From contig CBDBMH010000002.1 of assembly GCA_965207275.1 (NCBI GenBank), positions 2,418,001 through 2,482,000 on the forward strand: a DNA stretch of 64,000 nucleotides, read 5' to 3'. The stretch's first letter is position 1. Each line of letters starts with the position of its first letter. The translations under genes were made by a program, and so were the position numbers. Source of the stretch: Bin22 sp965207275 (lineage in GTDB: Bacteria > Chloroflexota > Dehalococcoidia > Lucifugimonadales > UBA3495). Under the pieces are notes generated by a model. It was given only the letters and a program-made list of their open reading frames with translations. It was not told the origin of the DNA and did no database searches. Positions 9,376 through 16,818 of this stretch are shown here, piece by piece.

Positions 9376-9927
9376 ATGATTCAGCGTATGATTGGCGCAG
9401 CCCTGTTCAATGCCAATACCTACGAGGAGATTGAGGCCGACCAGACGGCGTTAGGCCAGGCCCTGGGCGTGGTGATCCTGGTCACCATCTGCGGCGCCAT
9501 AGGCGGGTTGGTATCAGATATTCTGTCAGGGGCATCGGCCCTGGGAATCATCCTGGGCCTGTGCTTCGGCCTGGCCTTTGGCATCGTCCGCTGGGCCCTG
9601 TGGGTTACGGTGATATTTATGGTGGGGGGCAGCCTGCTCCGGACCAGCGACACCGAAACCAGCTGGGGGGAAATCGGGCGTGTCCTGGGCTTCGCCTACA
9701 CCCCGGGGGTGCTGACTATTTTCGCCTGGGTGCCGGTTATAGGATGGCTGATCGCAGTAGCCGCATTTATCTGGACTTTGGCCGCCGCTGTCATGGGTGT
9801 TCGTCAGGCCATGGACTTTGAGGGTACCGGGCGAGCCATCGCGGTGGTGATCATTGCCGGCGTCATCGGCTTCATTCCCTGGCTCATCCTTCTCGGTATA
9901 CAGTGGGTTTTTGTCACGTCGCTCTAA
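9376..9927 (+). CDS. Yip1-domain membrane protein
   Basis: About 183 residues with five hydrophobic segments. The order is QRMIGAALFNANTYEEIEAD, then Gly-rich transmembrane helices, then a TPGVLTIFAWVPVIGWL segment typical of Yip1-domain (DUF1282-like) proteins. I use ATG 9376 because GAGGTG lies 6 nt upstream; a GTG one codon earlier is possible. Bacterial members have no settled function. It is a single gene with its own promoter region. Confidence 0.72.
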   Translation: MIQRMIGAALFNANTYEEIEADQTALGQALGVVILVTICGAIGGLVSDILSGASALGIILGLCFGLAFGIVRWALWVTVIFMVGGSLLRTSDTETSWGEIGRVLGFAYTPGVLTIFAWVPVIGWLIAVAAFIWTLAAAVMGVRQAMDFEGTGRAIAVVIIAGVIGFIPWLILLGIQWVFVTSL

Positions 9928-10005
9928 GTCAACGACCAGTGGCAAACCCGGTTCAGCTGGCATCGTGGAAAGGTACGACGCTCCCTGAATTGACGCCCAT
10001 CTCCA

Positions 10006-10575
10006 TCAGCTAGTGGTCAGGTCTATGCGCTCGGCGATGGGCTTTATGCTTTCCACGATGAAGCTGATGTGCTCGTCCAGATCCACTCCCAGTTCCCCGG
10101 CCCCCTTGGAGATGTCGTCCCGGTTGACATCCTTGGCAAAGTTCTTGTCCCGCAGTTTGCGGTGGACGGAGCGGGGCGTCACCTCGTCAAGGCTCCGGTT
10201 GGGGCGCACCAGGGTTACGGCACGGATGAACCCGGACAGTTCGTCCACCGCGAACAGGGTGTGCTCCATCAGCGACTCCCTGGGGATGCCCGTGTGTTCG
10301 CCGTGGGTCAGCACCGCACGGATGATGTCTTCGGGATAGCCGTGTTCCCGCAGGATTTCCGCCCCGTAGGTGGGGTGCGACTCCGGCGTGGGACAGATTT
10401 CCCAGTCAAAGTCGTGGAGCAGGCCCGCAATTCCCCAGCGGTCTTCGTCCTCGCCGTATTTACGGGCGTAGCCCCGCATGGCCGCCTCCACGGTTAACAG
10501 GTGCTTCATCAGCATGTCCGTCTTCACGTGCTGGTCCAGAAATTTCAGTGTCTGCTCCCGATCCATTACGTCCAT
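10006..10575 (-). CDS. HD-domain phosphohydrolase
   Basis: 189 residues. It carries the HD metal-binding signature: His25 in KHLLTVE, His54-Asp55 in LLHDFDWE, and later THGEH. Conserved SHPTYGAEILREHGYPEDI matches small HDIG/HD hydrolases. The open frame extends to 10674, but ATG 10575 is preferred because GGGAG lies 7 nt upstream and the extension overlaps trmI. It follows trmI by 14 bp and is likely cotranscribed. The substrate is probably a nucleotide; unknown. Confidence 0.8.
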   Translation of the reverse strand: MDVMDREQTLKFLDQHVKTDMLMKHLLTVEAAMRGYARKYGEDEDRWGIAGLLHDFDWEICPTPESHPTYGAEILREHGYPEDIIRAVLTHGEHTGIPRESLMEHTLFAVDELSGFIRAVTLVRPNRSLDEVTPRSVHRKLRDKNFAKDVNRDDISKGAGELGVDLDEHISFIVESIKPIAERIDLTTS

Positions 10576-10589
10576 GGCAATGCTCCCTT

Positions 10590-11450
10590 CTAGTCCTGGC
10601 TGCTCTCCCCATCCATGCCTGCATTCAACGGCGGGGCCGGATTGCCGACCGTCCCGATTATCCGCGGCATGCACCGCACCGCCGTCGTCAGGAATCCGCT
10701 ATGGGCAATCATGCGGTGGGCGGGACGAACGCTGCGTTCCGTAACATGCCAGGGCCGGAGCAGCGTTTCCACCGTTTCCACCATCTGGAACCGGCCGTCT
10801 TCCTCTAATGCCCCCACCAACCGGTGCACTTGCAGGATGGTGGGCAAGAAGCTGATCATGATACCGCCCATGACCAGGGCCTCGGCCACCCCGGGCACCG
10901 CCTGCCACGGTTCCGGCACGTCCAGCACCACCCGGTCCACCTGCCGTTCCTCTATTCCCTGGTAAACGTCGCCGATGGTGACCGTAAGGTTGACGGGATC
11001 GGGCACAACCCGCCGGATGTTGTCCATGGCCCGGGGCGGCACCGTTTCATCAATCTCGTAGGTAACAACCCGGCCCTGTTCGCCCACCGCCCGCAGCAGA
11101 GCGGCGGTCAATGCTCCCGAGCCCAGGCCCGACTCCACCACCGTGGCCCCCGGGAAAATATCGGCAAAGGCTACGATGTTTCCCAGGTCTTTGGAGTAGA
11201 TGATCTGGGGGCCACGCGGCATCTGTCGCACAAACTCGCCCAGGGTGGGACGCACCGCCAGCAGGGTGTGGCCCCGGTCGGTGCGGTACCAGCCGCCCAC
11301 GCTGTGGCCGATAAGCCCATCGTGGGCCAGCCGACCCAGGTGGCAGTGGAACACCTGCCCTTGGGCCAGGGTAGTCAGGTACCGGCGCGCCTTGCGGTCC
11401 TGCAGCAGGACCAGGTCACCGTCGCAAAATTTGTTCCTGTCTATGTCCAA
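10590..11450 (-). CDS. trmI: tRNA (adenine-N1)-methyltransferase, m1A58
   Basis: 286 residues of the TrmI family, which methylates A58 in the T-loop of tRNAs. The N-terminal beta domain (GDLVLLQDRKARRYL) is followed by RGPQIIYSKDLGNIV, the SAM-binding motif VVESGLGSGALTAAL (about residues 105-120), the acidic VTYEI and the catalytic-site region VVLDVPEPWQ. All are standard for the enzyme. The HD gene follows closely. A tRNA-Gly gene lies upstream on the same strand. Confidence 0.93.
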   Translation of the reverse strand: MDIDRNKFCDGDLVLLQDRKARRYLTTLAQGQVFHCHLGRLAHDGLIGHSVGGWYRTDRGHTLLAVRPTLGEFVRQMPRGPQIIYSKDLGNIVAFADIFPGATVVESGLGSGALTAALLRAVGEQGRVVTYEIDETVPPRAMDNIRRVVPDPVNLTVTIGDVYQGIEERQVDRVVLDVPEPWQAVPGVAEALVMGGIMISFLPTILQVHRLVGALEEDGRFQMVETVETLLRPWHVTERSVRPAHRMIAHSGFLTTAVRCMPRIIGTVGNPAPPLNAGMDGESSQD

Positions 11451-11621
11451 TTTACACAGTTAGTCCGGCAATAGTGCAATCTGGATCGCATAATCAAGCC
11501 CTGGCGGGGTCGAGAACCGCCTTCACTCAATTGAGGGCGCCCAATTCAGGCCAGGCTCCCGCCATGCATGGTAACCGCTGGAAGAAAGGTTGTCATCCGG
11601 CAGCCGGAATGCCTCAAAAGG

Positions 11622-11645
11622 AAAAAGACAGGCCCAAAGCCTGTC
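11622..11645 (-). terminator. Intrinsic terminator of tRNA-Gly
   Basis: On the minus strand GACAGGC, a TTTGG loop and GCCTGTC are followed by TTTTT. It begins about 29 nt past the tRNA 3' end. Confidence 0.8.
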
Positions 11646-11673
11646 CTGCCGGTTGGTTGAGTTGATATGGTGC

Positions 11674-11748
11674 TGGAGCGGGCGATGGGATTCGAACCCA
11701 CGACTTTTTGCTTGGGAAGCAAACACTCTACCACTGAGTTACGCCCGC
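11674..11748 (-). tRNA. tRNA-Gly (anticodon CCC)
   Basis: A complete cloverleaf on the minus strand. The acceptor GCGGGCG (11748-11742) pairs with CGCCCGC, with discriminator T and an encoded CCA end (11676-11674). The D arm is ACTC...GAGT, the anticodon stem TTTGC/GCAAA holds the loop TTCCCAA, and the T arm is GTGGG-TTCGAAT-CCCAT. It stands 153 bp from the broken tyrosine recombinase, but I found no second copy of its 3' end in the window that would mark an attachment site. Confidence 0.93.
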
Positions 11749-12454
11749 ATATAAGGAAACCTTGCCCTTTGATTCTAGCACATAGCCTGGCTCAAGACAT
11801 AGGTTCAACTTTCAGCAAAACGGCGATTTCTGGTCTTTCGCCCGATGGGAACACCGGCATCGGCCAAGGCTATACTCCCGCCATTTGGAGGTCCCCCCCT
11901 TATGTATTCGACAGCGGACCTTGTAGCTAGTTACTTGGCGGAGTGTAGGGCGCGAGGCTTGAAAGCATCCACCATACGGCAGTGTAGATGGGCACTGGCG
12001 CGATTAACAGAACACTGCCCGGAGCTGCCTTGTGAAACGGAGGAATTGTTCGTTGTTTTCGACGACCCTGGTTTGGGGACGGAAAGTCGGCTGGACTTGC
12101 GGAAATGTCTCAAGACATTCTTCGCCTGGGCTGGAGAACGGCACGGGCTTCCAAATCCGTGCAAGGGGTTGGGCCGATTTCCCCGGGGCAACGGTCTACC
12201 TCGAATCTTGACTACTGATGAAGTAGAACGTTTGATAGCCGCCGGAGTGTAAACCAGGGATAGGGGCATGTTTTTGACTGTCCTGGACTGCGGCCTGCGC
12301 TTGTCCGAAGTGGCGAGTCTGAAGCGGTCGAGTATTCTTGATGGTTGGTTAGTGGTGGAGGGTAAGTCGGGAGTCCGGCAAGTTCCAGTGTCGCCCGAGT
12401 TATGCGTGTTGCTACGCTGTCTAGAAGCCATTTCAAAAATACCGAATAAGGTTT

Positions 12455-12823
12455 ATGCTCCTGACCAAAGGGAAAGTGTGGGGTGGAACGGTGGAGCAGG
12501 AATTGAGCGATGCCCAATGGAAACTGATACAGCCTTGGTTGCCAGCGCCTAAGCGGAGGGGGCGTCCCAGAGCCGATGACCGGCGCACCATCAATGGTGT
12601 CTTGTATGTGTTGCGCACGGGCTGCCGCTGGCAGGACCTTCCGGGAGAGTACGGCAGTTCCGTGACTTGCTGGCGACGACTGAACCAGTGGCAGGAACAA
12701 GGGGTCTGGGAAGATATCTGGCGGACTCTGCTGGGCACTCTGGATGCCCAAGGTAGGCTGGAATGGGAACGGGCCCACCTGGATGCCACTTTCGCCCCAG
12801 CCAAAAAGGGGGAGACCAGGTAG
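12455..12823 (+). CDS. IS5-family transposase, upstream frame (orfA), copy 1
   Basis: 122 residues. The helix-turn-helix/DUF4096-like start (ELSDAQWKLIQPWLP, RRGRPRADDRRTINGVLYVL) is typical of IS427-group transposases. The first catalytic Asp lies in HLDATFAPAK. The frame ends soon after the run AAAAAGGGGG (12803-12812). A -1 slip there would fuse it in phase to the downstream frame, giving one full DDE transposase. Confidence 0.9.
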   Translation: MLLTKGKVWGGTVEQELSDAQWKLIQPWLPAPKRRGRPRADDRRTINGVLYVLRTGCRWQDLPGEYGSSVTCWRRLNQWQEQGVWEDIWRTLLGTLDAQGRLEWERAHLDATFAPAKKGETR

Positions 12824-13278
12824 GACTGACCCGCAAGGGCAAGGGCACCAAACTGATGCTGGTGGTAGACAACCAGGGAACCCCTCTGGGAGCCTTGGTG
12901 GCCAGCGCCCAGCGGGCGGAGATCACTCTGGCCGAGGCTACCTTGGCAACGGTGAGGGTACCGCGGGCCAGGGGACGACCCCGCAGTCGTCCCGGGGAAC
13001 TGGTAGCCGACCGAGGCTACGATTCTCGAGCATTCCGAAACCGGTTGCGGCGGAGGGGAATCAAGCCTTGCATCCCGGAACGACGTGGCAAAAGGCCGCG
13101 ACCGGGCCGGAAAGCTCAGGTGTCCAACTACCGCCATCGGTGGGTAGTGGAACGGACCTTCGCCTGGTTGCACAACTTTCGTCGGCTGGTAGTTCGATAC
13201 GAGAGAAAAGCGGATCTCTATTTCGGCTTCGTCCTGCTGGCCTTTGTAATCCTGCTCACTAATCGAATTTTGAAATAG
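12763..13278 (+). CDS. IS5-family transposase, downstream frame (orfB), copy 1
   Basis: The catalytic C-terminal half. True sequence begins at about GGDQVGLTRKGKGTK, just after the slippery run; residues before that are out-of-frame. The second Asp is in LVADRGYDSRAFR and the Glu in HRWVVERTFAWL, followed by the family ending YFGFVLLAFVILL. It lacks its own ribosome site, which fits production by frameshifting. Confidence 0.88.
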   Translation: MGTGPPGCHFRPSQKGGDQVGLTRKGKGTKLMLVVDNQGTPLGALVASAQRAEITLAEATLATVRVPRARGRPRSRPGELVADRGYDSRAFRNRLRRRGIKPCIPERRGKRPRPGRKAQVSNYRHRWVVERTFAWLHNFRRLVVRYERKADLYFGFVLLAFVILLTNRILK

Positions 13279-13642
13279 CTTCTAGGTCAAGGAGAGTCCG
13301 TTTGGATGGGGCGGAAAGGGCCATTAACCTTGTATGGAGTCCAGCAGGTTTTCAAGAGAATGTTCAGCCGCGCCGGCGTGGGAGGTCGAAAAGTTGGTCC
13401 CCATACGGTCCGGCACACCTTTGCCACCATGTACTTGCGGTCCGGCGGCGGGGTACATCAACTGCAACGGATTCTGGGTCATAAGTCGGTAGAAACTACA
13501 ATGATATACGTCCACCTCGCCGGGAAAGACATCCAGGCAGACCATGCATCTCATTCTCCGACGCGGACGTTGGGGCTTTTGGCCAAAGAGGGCAACAGAG
13601 TTCCTAAGTTACCAGATTGTTGCTAGAGGGAAGTGCAAAACG

Positions 13643-14281
13643 CTAGTTCAGGGCGACGACCGTGTACACCACAACGACGACATTGGCGTCGGAGCCATTT
13701 CCGCTGATGCTGTCGTTTCCGTAAAACGATATGGCCCGCCGGTCAATGTACTGGGTGCCATCGTCTTCCCCTCGGTATGTGTGGGAAGAGTTCGGGTTCC
13801 AATCCACCAAGATATTATCGCCTTCGTTTGTCGTTCCCCATACCAGGTTGAGGTTATTGTCGTCGGACTCCGTGAAATCGACGGGCACATACAGCCCCGC
13901 ACGGATAAATAGGGTAGCGGTACCTGCCGCCGACGCCGGCACAACTTCCACGGGTGCCGCCGTCTTCATCTGCGCTGCCGTGATGGTCTTGGTCACCATC
14001 CTGGTTTCATGGCGTCCGCCCAATGCCAGCAGGCCTTCCGCGAGCGACCCCTCAAACCCGCAGGTGGCGCCGGTGCAGCCGCCCACGTCGCTGACCAAGA
14101 TTCCCGGGGTCCCGCCCGGCTGGTAGCTGAAGCGGATGGGAGCAGAGACTGCCAACGGCAACGGCGGCGGCGTGTCCTGGGCCTTGGAGTCCTGGACTCC
14201 GGTCAGCAGGCCCGCAACCAGGGCTGCCAGGACCAACATGGCGGTTATGCCGACGGAGTGGGGGGAGAGTCGCTGCCTCAT
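13643..14281 (-). CDS. Exported protein of unknown function, last gene of the block
   Basis: 212 residues. A signal peptide (hydrophobic stretch from about residue 11, ending near DSKAQD) points to export. The mature part is beta-rich, with GGCTGATCGFEG holding a possible disulfide and a polar C-terminal half with TLFIRAGLYVPVDF. I do not recognise the family. ATG 14281 overlaps the previous stop as ATGA, so it is translationally coupled. It is the 3' end of the long minus-strand block. Confidence 0.7.
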   Translation of the reverse strand: MRQRLSPHSVGITAMLVLAALVAGLLTGVQDSKAQDTPPPLPLAVSAPIRFSYQPGGTPGILVSDVGGCTGATCGFEGSLAEGLLALGGRHETRMVTKTITAAQMKTAAPVEVVPASAAGTATLFIRAGLYVPVDFTESDDNNLNLVWGTTNEGDNILVDWNPNSSHTYRGEDDGTQYIDRRAISFYGNDSISGNGSDANVVVVVYTVVALN

Positions 14282-15525
14282 GGGTACACCTCCAAGGCTA
14301 GTCCGCCCACCTGGTGGCAGTCCTGCCGGTAGGCGGAAGTCCATATTCCGTATGCAGTGCCGGGGTTGTCGGGGTCCCTGGTTGCGGGAGTTGCTGGGTC
14401 GCTGTCGGCGTCCTCGTATTGCGCTCCCACGTAGTAGGTGGCCACCCTGGGCCAGTTTCCGGCCAGGTTGAAGGTGGCCGTGCCCAGGATGATGCGGGTG
14501 GGATCGTCGGCCAGGGGAGCGGTGTAGAAGTAGCGCTCGTACCTGGCCCCCGCGTCCAGGCAGCCGGGCATGGTCAGGGTCCGGTGGTCGATGTTTACCC
14601 GGTCCCGGGCATGGAAATACCCCACCGCCACGATTTGGTCCACATTCTCGGCCCCGTCCACCAGGCCATCGTAGGGGTTTCCACTCCAGGTCTCGACGGG
14701 AGTGGTGACGGGATTGGTGCCGCCGATGGACTCATCGGCGCTGGCCCTGATCGCGGCCAGCGCTCGGAACTGGCCCTCCGTCGCGGGAGTCGGCGGGGGT
14801 GGCGTGGGACCGCCCACCAACTCGATGTATAGGGGATGGTCGGCCGTTCCCCCCACCCCGCCCGGGTGAGGATTCACGTACGAGACATCGACATCGGGGA
14901 AAGCCGGAGCCACTGCGACAACCACCTGTTCCCGCCAGGATGCAGCAACCACCGCATAGCAATCGTGGGCCGTCACCGGAGACACCTGGAGCTCGGCCGT
15001 GGCACTCCTCAGGACCGGTAGCCCTGTTTCTGGGACAGCGGCATAGATGCCGCCCTGGAGAGACGCGGCAGCCCGCCCCTGGCGCTCTGCGGCAGGTATA
15101 TAGGGAATGGTCCATGTGGTATCGCCCAGGGTAACTGCCATGCTGGCAAAGACTATGGCGCCAGCCGGCAGGTCCAGCTCTACCATGCCCGTGCTGCCTA
15201 TGGCAATATCGCCGCCGGATACGGGGGGCGATTGGTCGGCCTGCTGGCTTGCGATTTCCTGGCGGCCCTCGCAGGCGCTTCGGTCGGGGTGGTACAGCCA
15301 GTCCCAGTCATTGGAATCATCATCAAGTGTCTGGACCAAAGTCACCACCGGATTACCGAAGGCGTGGCGCATGGGGTAAGGTTCCACGCCGTGGACCGCC
15401 GTGTGCCTCAGCGGTTCGTCCGGGCCTGGCTGGCCACTCACGGCCATCAGCACTGCCAGCCCGGCCAGCAGAAGAATGCCGACCGTGCCTGCGGCCAAGA
15501 GGGCGTAGTTTCGCAGGGGTCTCAA
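14278..15525 (-). CDS. Membrane-anchored exported protein, unknown
   Basis: 415 residues. One N-terminal helix (about residues 8-30) acts as signal or anchor, and the rest should be outside the membrane. A Pro-rich hinge, GGPTPPPPTPATEG, lies near residue 240. Cys pairs are spread through the ectodomain. No family is recognised. It begins with TTG, overlapping the upstream stop as TTGA and preceded by CAGGA. Its position among other membrane and exported proteins suggests part of a surface complex. Confidence 0.7.
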   Translation of the reverse strand: MRPLRNYALLAAGTVGILLLAGLAVLMAVSGQPGPDEPLRHTAVHGVEPYPMRHAFGNPVVTLVQTLDDDSNDWDWLYHPDRSACEGRQEIASQQADQSPPVSGGDIAIGSTGMVELDLPAGAIVFASMAVTLGDTTWTIPYIPAAERQGRAAASLQGGIYAAVPETGLPVLRSATAELQVSPVTAHDCYAVVAASWREQVVVAVAPAFPDVDVSYVNPHPGGVGGTADHPLYIELVGGPTPPPPTPATEGQFRALAAIRASADESIGGTNPVTTPVETWSGNPYDGLVDGAENVDQIVAVGYFHARDRVNIDHRTLTMPGCLDAGARYERYFYTAPLADDPTRIILGTATFNLAGNWPRVATYYVGAQYEDADSDPATPATRDPDNPGTAYGIWTSAYRQDCHQVGGLALEVYP

Positions 15526-15884
15526 TGTGATTCCTGCCTACGGGAATACAGTTCGGCGAAGAAGGGCAAGACCAGCAGGGTCATGGGCACTATCAGGATG
15601 ATTTCTGCTGACAAGAGCAAGTAGGGAAAACCGGCCCGCAGATCCTCAAACGTGGTGATGTTTTGGACGTAATCGCCGGAGCGGGCCAGGTACCACACCA
15701 TGCCCAGAGCATAGGCCAGTTGCCAGACGAAAGCCCGCCGGTGAGAGTCATAGATTGCGATGGGCAGGAGGGCAAAAAACGCCACCAGGTGCCCCAGCAG
15801 CAGAATTCCGCCCAGCCCGGCCGAGAGCAACGTCGGTGTCAGGTAATACAGGGCCTCTATGATGGCCATGAAAAGCAGCAACAT
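15522..15884 (-). CDS. Small multi-pass membrane protein
   Basis: 120 residues with about four hydrophobic helices (start, 20-45, 52-68, 87-110) and short loops such as YDSHRRAF. It ends with the basic tail YSRRQESH. No family recognised. Its stop overlaps the next gene. Confidence 0.68.
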   Translation of the reverse strand: MLLLFMAIIEALYYLTPTLLSAGLGGILLLGHLVAFFALLPIAIYDSHRRAFVWQLAYALGMVWYLARSGDYVQNITTFEDLRAGFPYLLLSAEIILIVPMTLLVLPFFAELYSRRQESH

Positions 15885-15888
15885 AGTC

Positions 15889-16437
15889 CTATGAGTCCCA
15901 GGCCCGCCACGCTTGCGCCCCGAAGCTGAACACCGCCAGGAGCGTTACCAGGGCCGCAAAGGGCCGTCCCAGCAGGTCGTAAAGGGGATTTACACCCGTA
16001 ACGGACAAATCCGCCCACACGGGCGTTGCCGTGGCCGTTCCGTCCTTGCTTCTAATTGAGGTAAGCACGTCGCCCTCCCGGTGGATGTAGGCGCAGGGCG
16101 CGTTGTCCCCGGCACAGCCGCGGTCCAGCCGCTCGATGGCGTCGGTAGTGTCGTCGCCCCGATGGGCGACGTAATAGAGATGGCCACTGAGAAAGCTTGT
16201 GTCGGAGGCCAGCCGGCACCGGGAGTATCCGTCTGCACTCACCGTAAAGGGCAGCAGTGTGTTGGGAGTGCCCATCCTGGTCCATATCCAGGTCTCGCCG
16301 TCGGGCCATGTGGCCTTGCAAAAGCTTTCCCCGGCCAGGCCGGCGCGCAGCTCCGTCTGCCCAGCCAGGCCGTAGACCACGGCCACCAGCCCGATCACGA
16401 TTATGATGCTGGCCTTCAGCGCCGCCATGCCCGTCAC
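15889..16437 (-). CDS. Membrane protein with an exported Cys-containing domain
   Basis: 182 residues: one helix at about 7-25, an ectodomain with five Cys (FCKATWP, SRCRLAS, GCAGDNAPC), and a second helix at about 158-174. It starts at GTG 16437, since GGAGG lies 7 nt upstream. Function unknown. Confidence 0.68.
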   Translation of the reverse strand: MTGMAALKASIIIVIGLVAVVYGLAGQTELRAGLAGESFCKATWPDGETWIWTRMGTPNTLLPFTVSADGYSRCRLASDTSFLSGHLYYVAHRGDDTTDAIERLDRGCAGDNAPCAYIHREGDVLTSIRSKDGTATATPVWADLSVTGVNPLYDLLGRPFAALVTLLAVFSFGAQAWRAWDS

Positions 16438-16465
16438 GCCCAGTCCTCCGGTCCTGATTTATGGC

Positions 16466-16481
16466 CGTGTCCGTGGACACG
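16466..16481. repeat. CGTGTCCNNGGACACG palindrome, copy 1
   Basis: Perfect palindrome with centre GT, between the 16501-16815 gene and the gene after it. It is one of four identical-arm copies in the block (also 18805, 34352 and 42196). Confidence 0.75.
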
Positions 16482-16500
16482 ACCTTGTTGTCTTGGGGTC

Positions 16501-16815
16501 TTAGGTGACAATGTTCAGTGGCCGGGGCCTGCGGGGCAGAATGAACTGCTCCAGCCCGTTGCCTTTCATTTCTTCTTGTAGCCGCAGTTCCTCGGCCCTC
16601 CATCCGGCAAGGGATTCCAGCCGGTTCAGGGCGCAGGGGATGTCCACTTTCAGCCTTTCGATGTCAGCTAAAGGGTTATCGGCGGCATTGTGAAAGCTGA
16701 CCACGGCCCGCTGAAGGTCGGCTCCCAGCTTTTCCAGTAGGTCGAGGGCCTCTTTCATCTGGCGGCAAGTATCCCTGTACTGGCGGATAAGCGCCCCGAT
16801 CTGTTCGTCAGTCAC
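16501..16815 (-). CDS. Small coiled-coil protein
   Basis: 104 residues, almost entirely predicted helix with heptad-like Leu spacing (MKEALDLLEKLGADLQRAVV). It ends in a basic segment, PRRPRP. GTG start at 16815; its ribosome site AAGGAG is embedded in the last codons of the upstream gene. Function unknown. Confidence 0.65.
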   Translation of the reverse strand: MTDEQIGALIRQYRDTCRQMKEALDLLEKLGADLQRAVVSFHNAADNPLADIERLKVDIPCALNRLESLAGWRAEELRLQEEMKGNGLEQFILPRRPRPLNIVT

Positions 16816-16818
16816 GTT

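Larger units (their letters stand above)
12425..13281 (+). mobile_element. IS5-family (IS427-like) insertion sequence, copy 1
   Basis: 857 bp, with CTAG directly repeated at both sides (12421-12424 and 13282-13285) as the target duplication. The terminal inverted repeats begin AAGC(C/T)ATTTCAAAA. It encodes two overlapping frames joined by a frameshift. It is inserted into the tyrosine recombinase gene. A copy of the same length and with the same predicted proteins lies inverted at 60691-61547. Confidence 0.92.
11902..13626 (+). pseudogene. Tyrosine recombinase, broken by a stop codon and an IS insertion
   Basis: XerC/D-like integrase. The SAM-like core-binding domain starts at ATG 11902 (GGAGG 10 nt upstream). 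An in-frame TAA at 12250-12252 breaks it; the frame then continues directly into MFLTVLDCGLRLSEV with the first catalytic Arg. The IS at 12425-13281 cuts the gene again. Removing the IS and one CTAG repeat rejoins the frame exactly as RCLGQGESVWMGRKG, leading to HTVRHTFAT (HxxR), GHKS and the nucleophile Tyr in MIYVHL. So all catalytic residues survive and only these two lesions inactivate it. It stands at the left edge of the large minus-strand block and may have been that element's integrase. Confidence 0.88.

Noticed and set aside
11674..11748. tRNA-Gly as a proven attachment site of the block
   Set aside because: I found no second copy of its end in the window, and the recombinase lies on the 5' side of the tRNA, so this is left as a possibility only.
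12433..13173. 246-codon frame on the reverse of the IS5-family element, seen in both copies
   Set aside because: Its conservation only reflects the two matching IS copies; it lies opposite the transposase.
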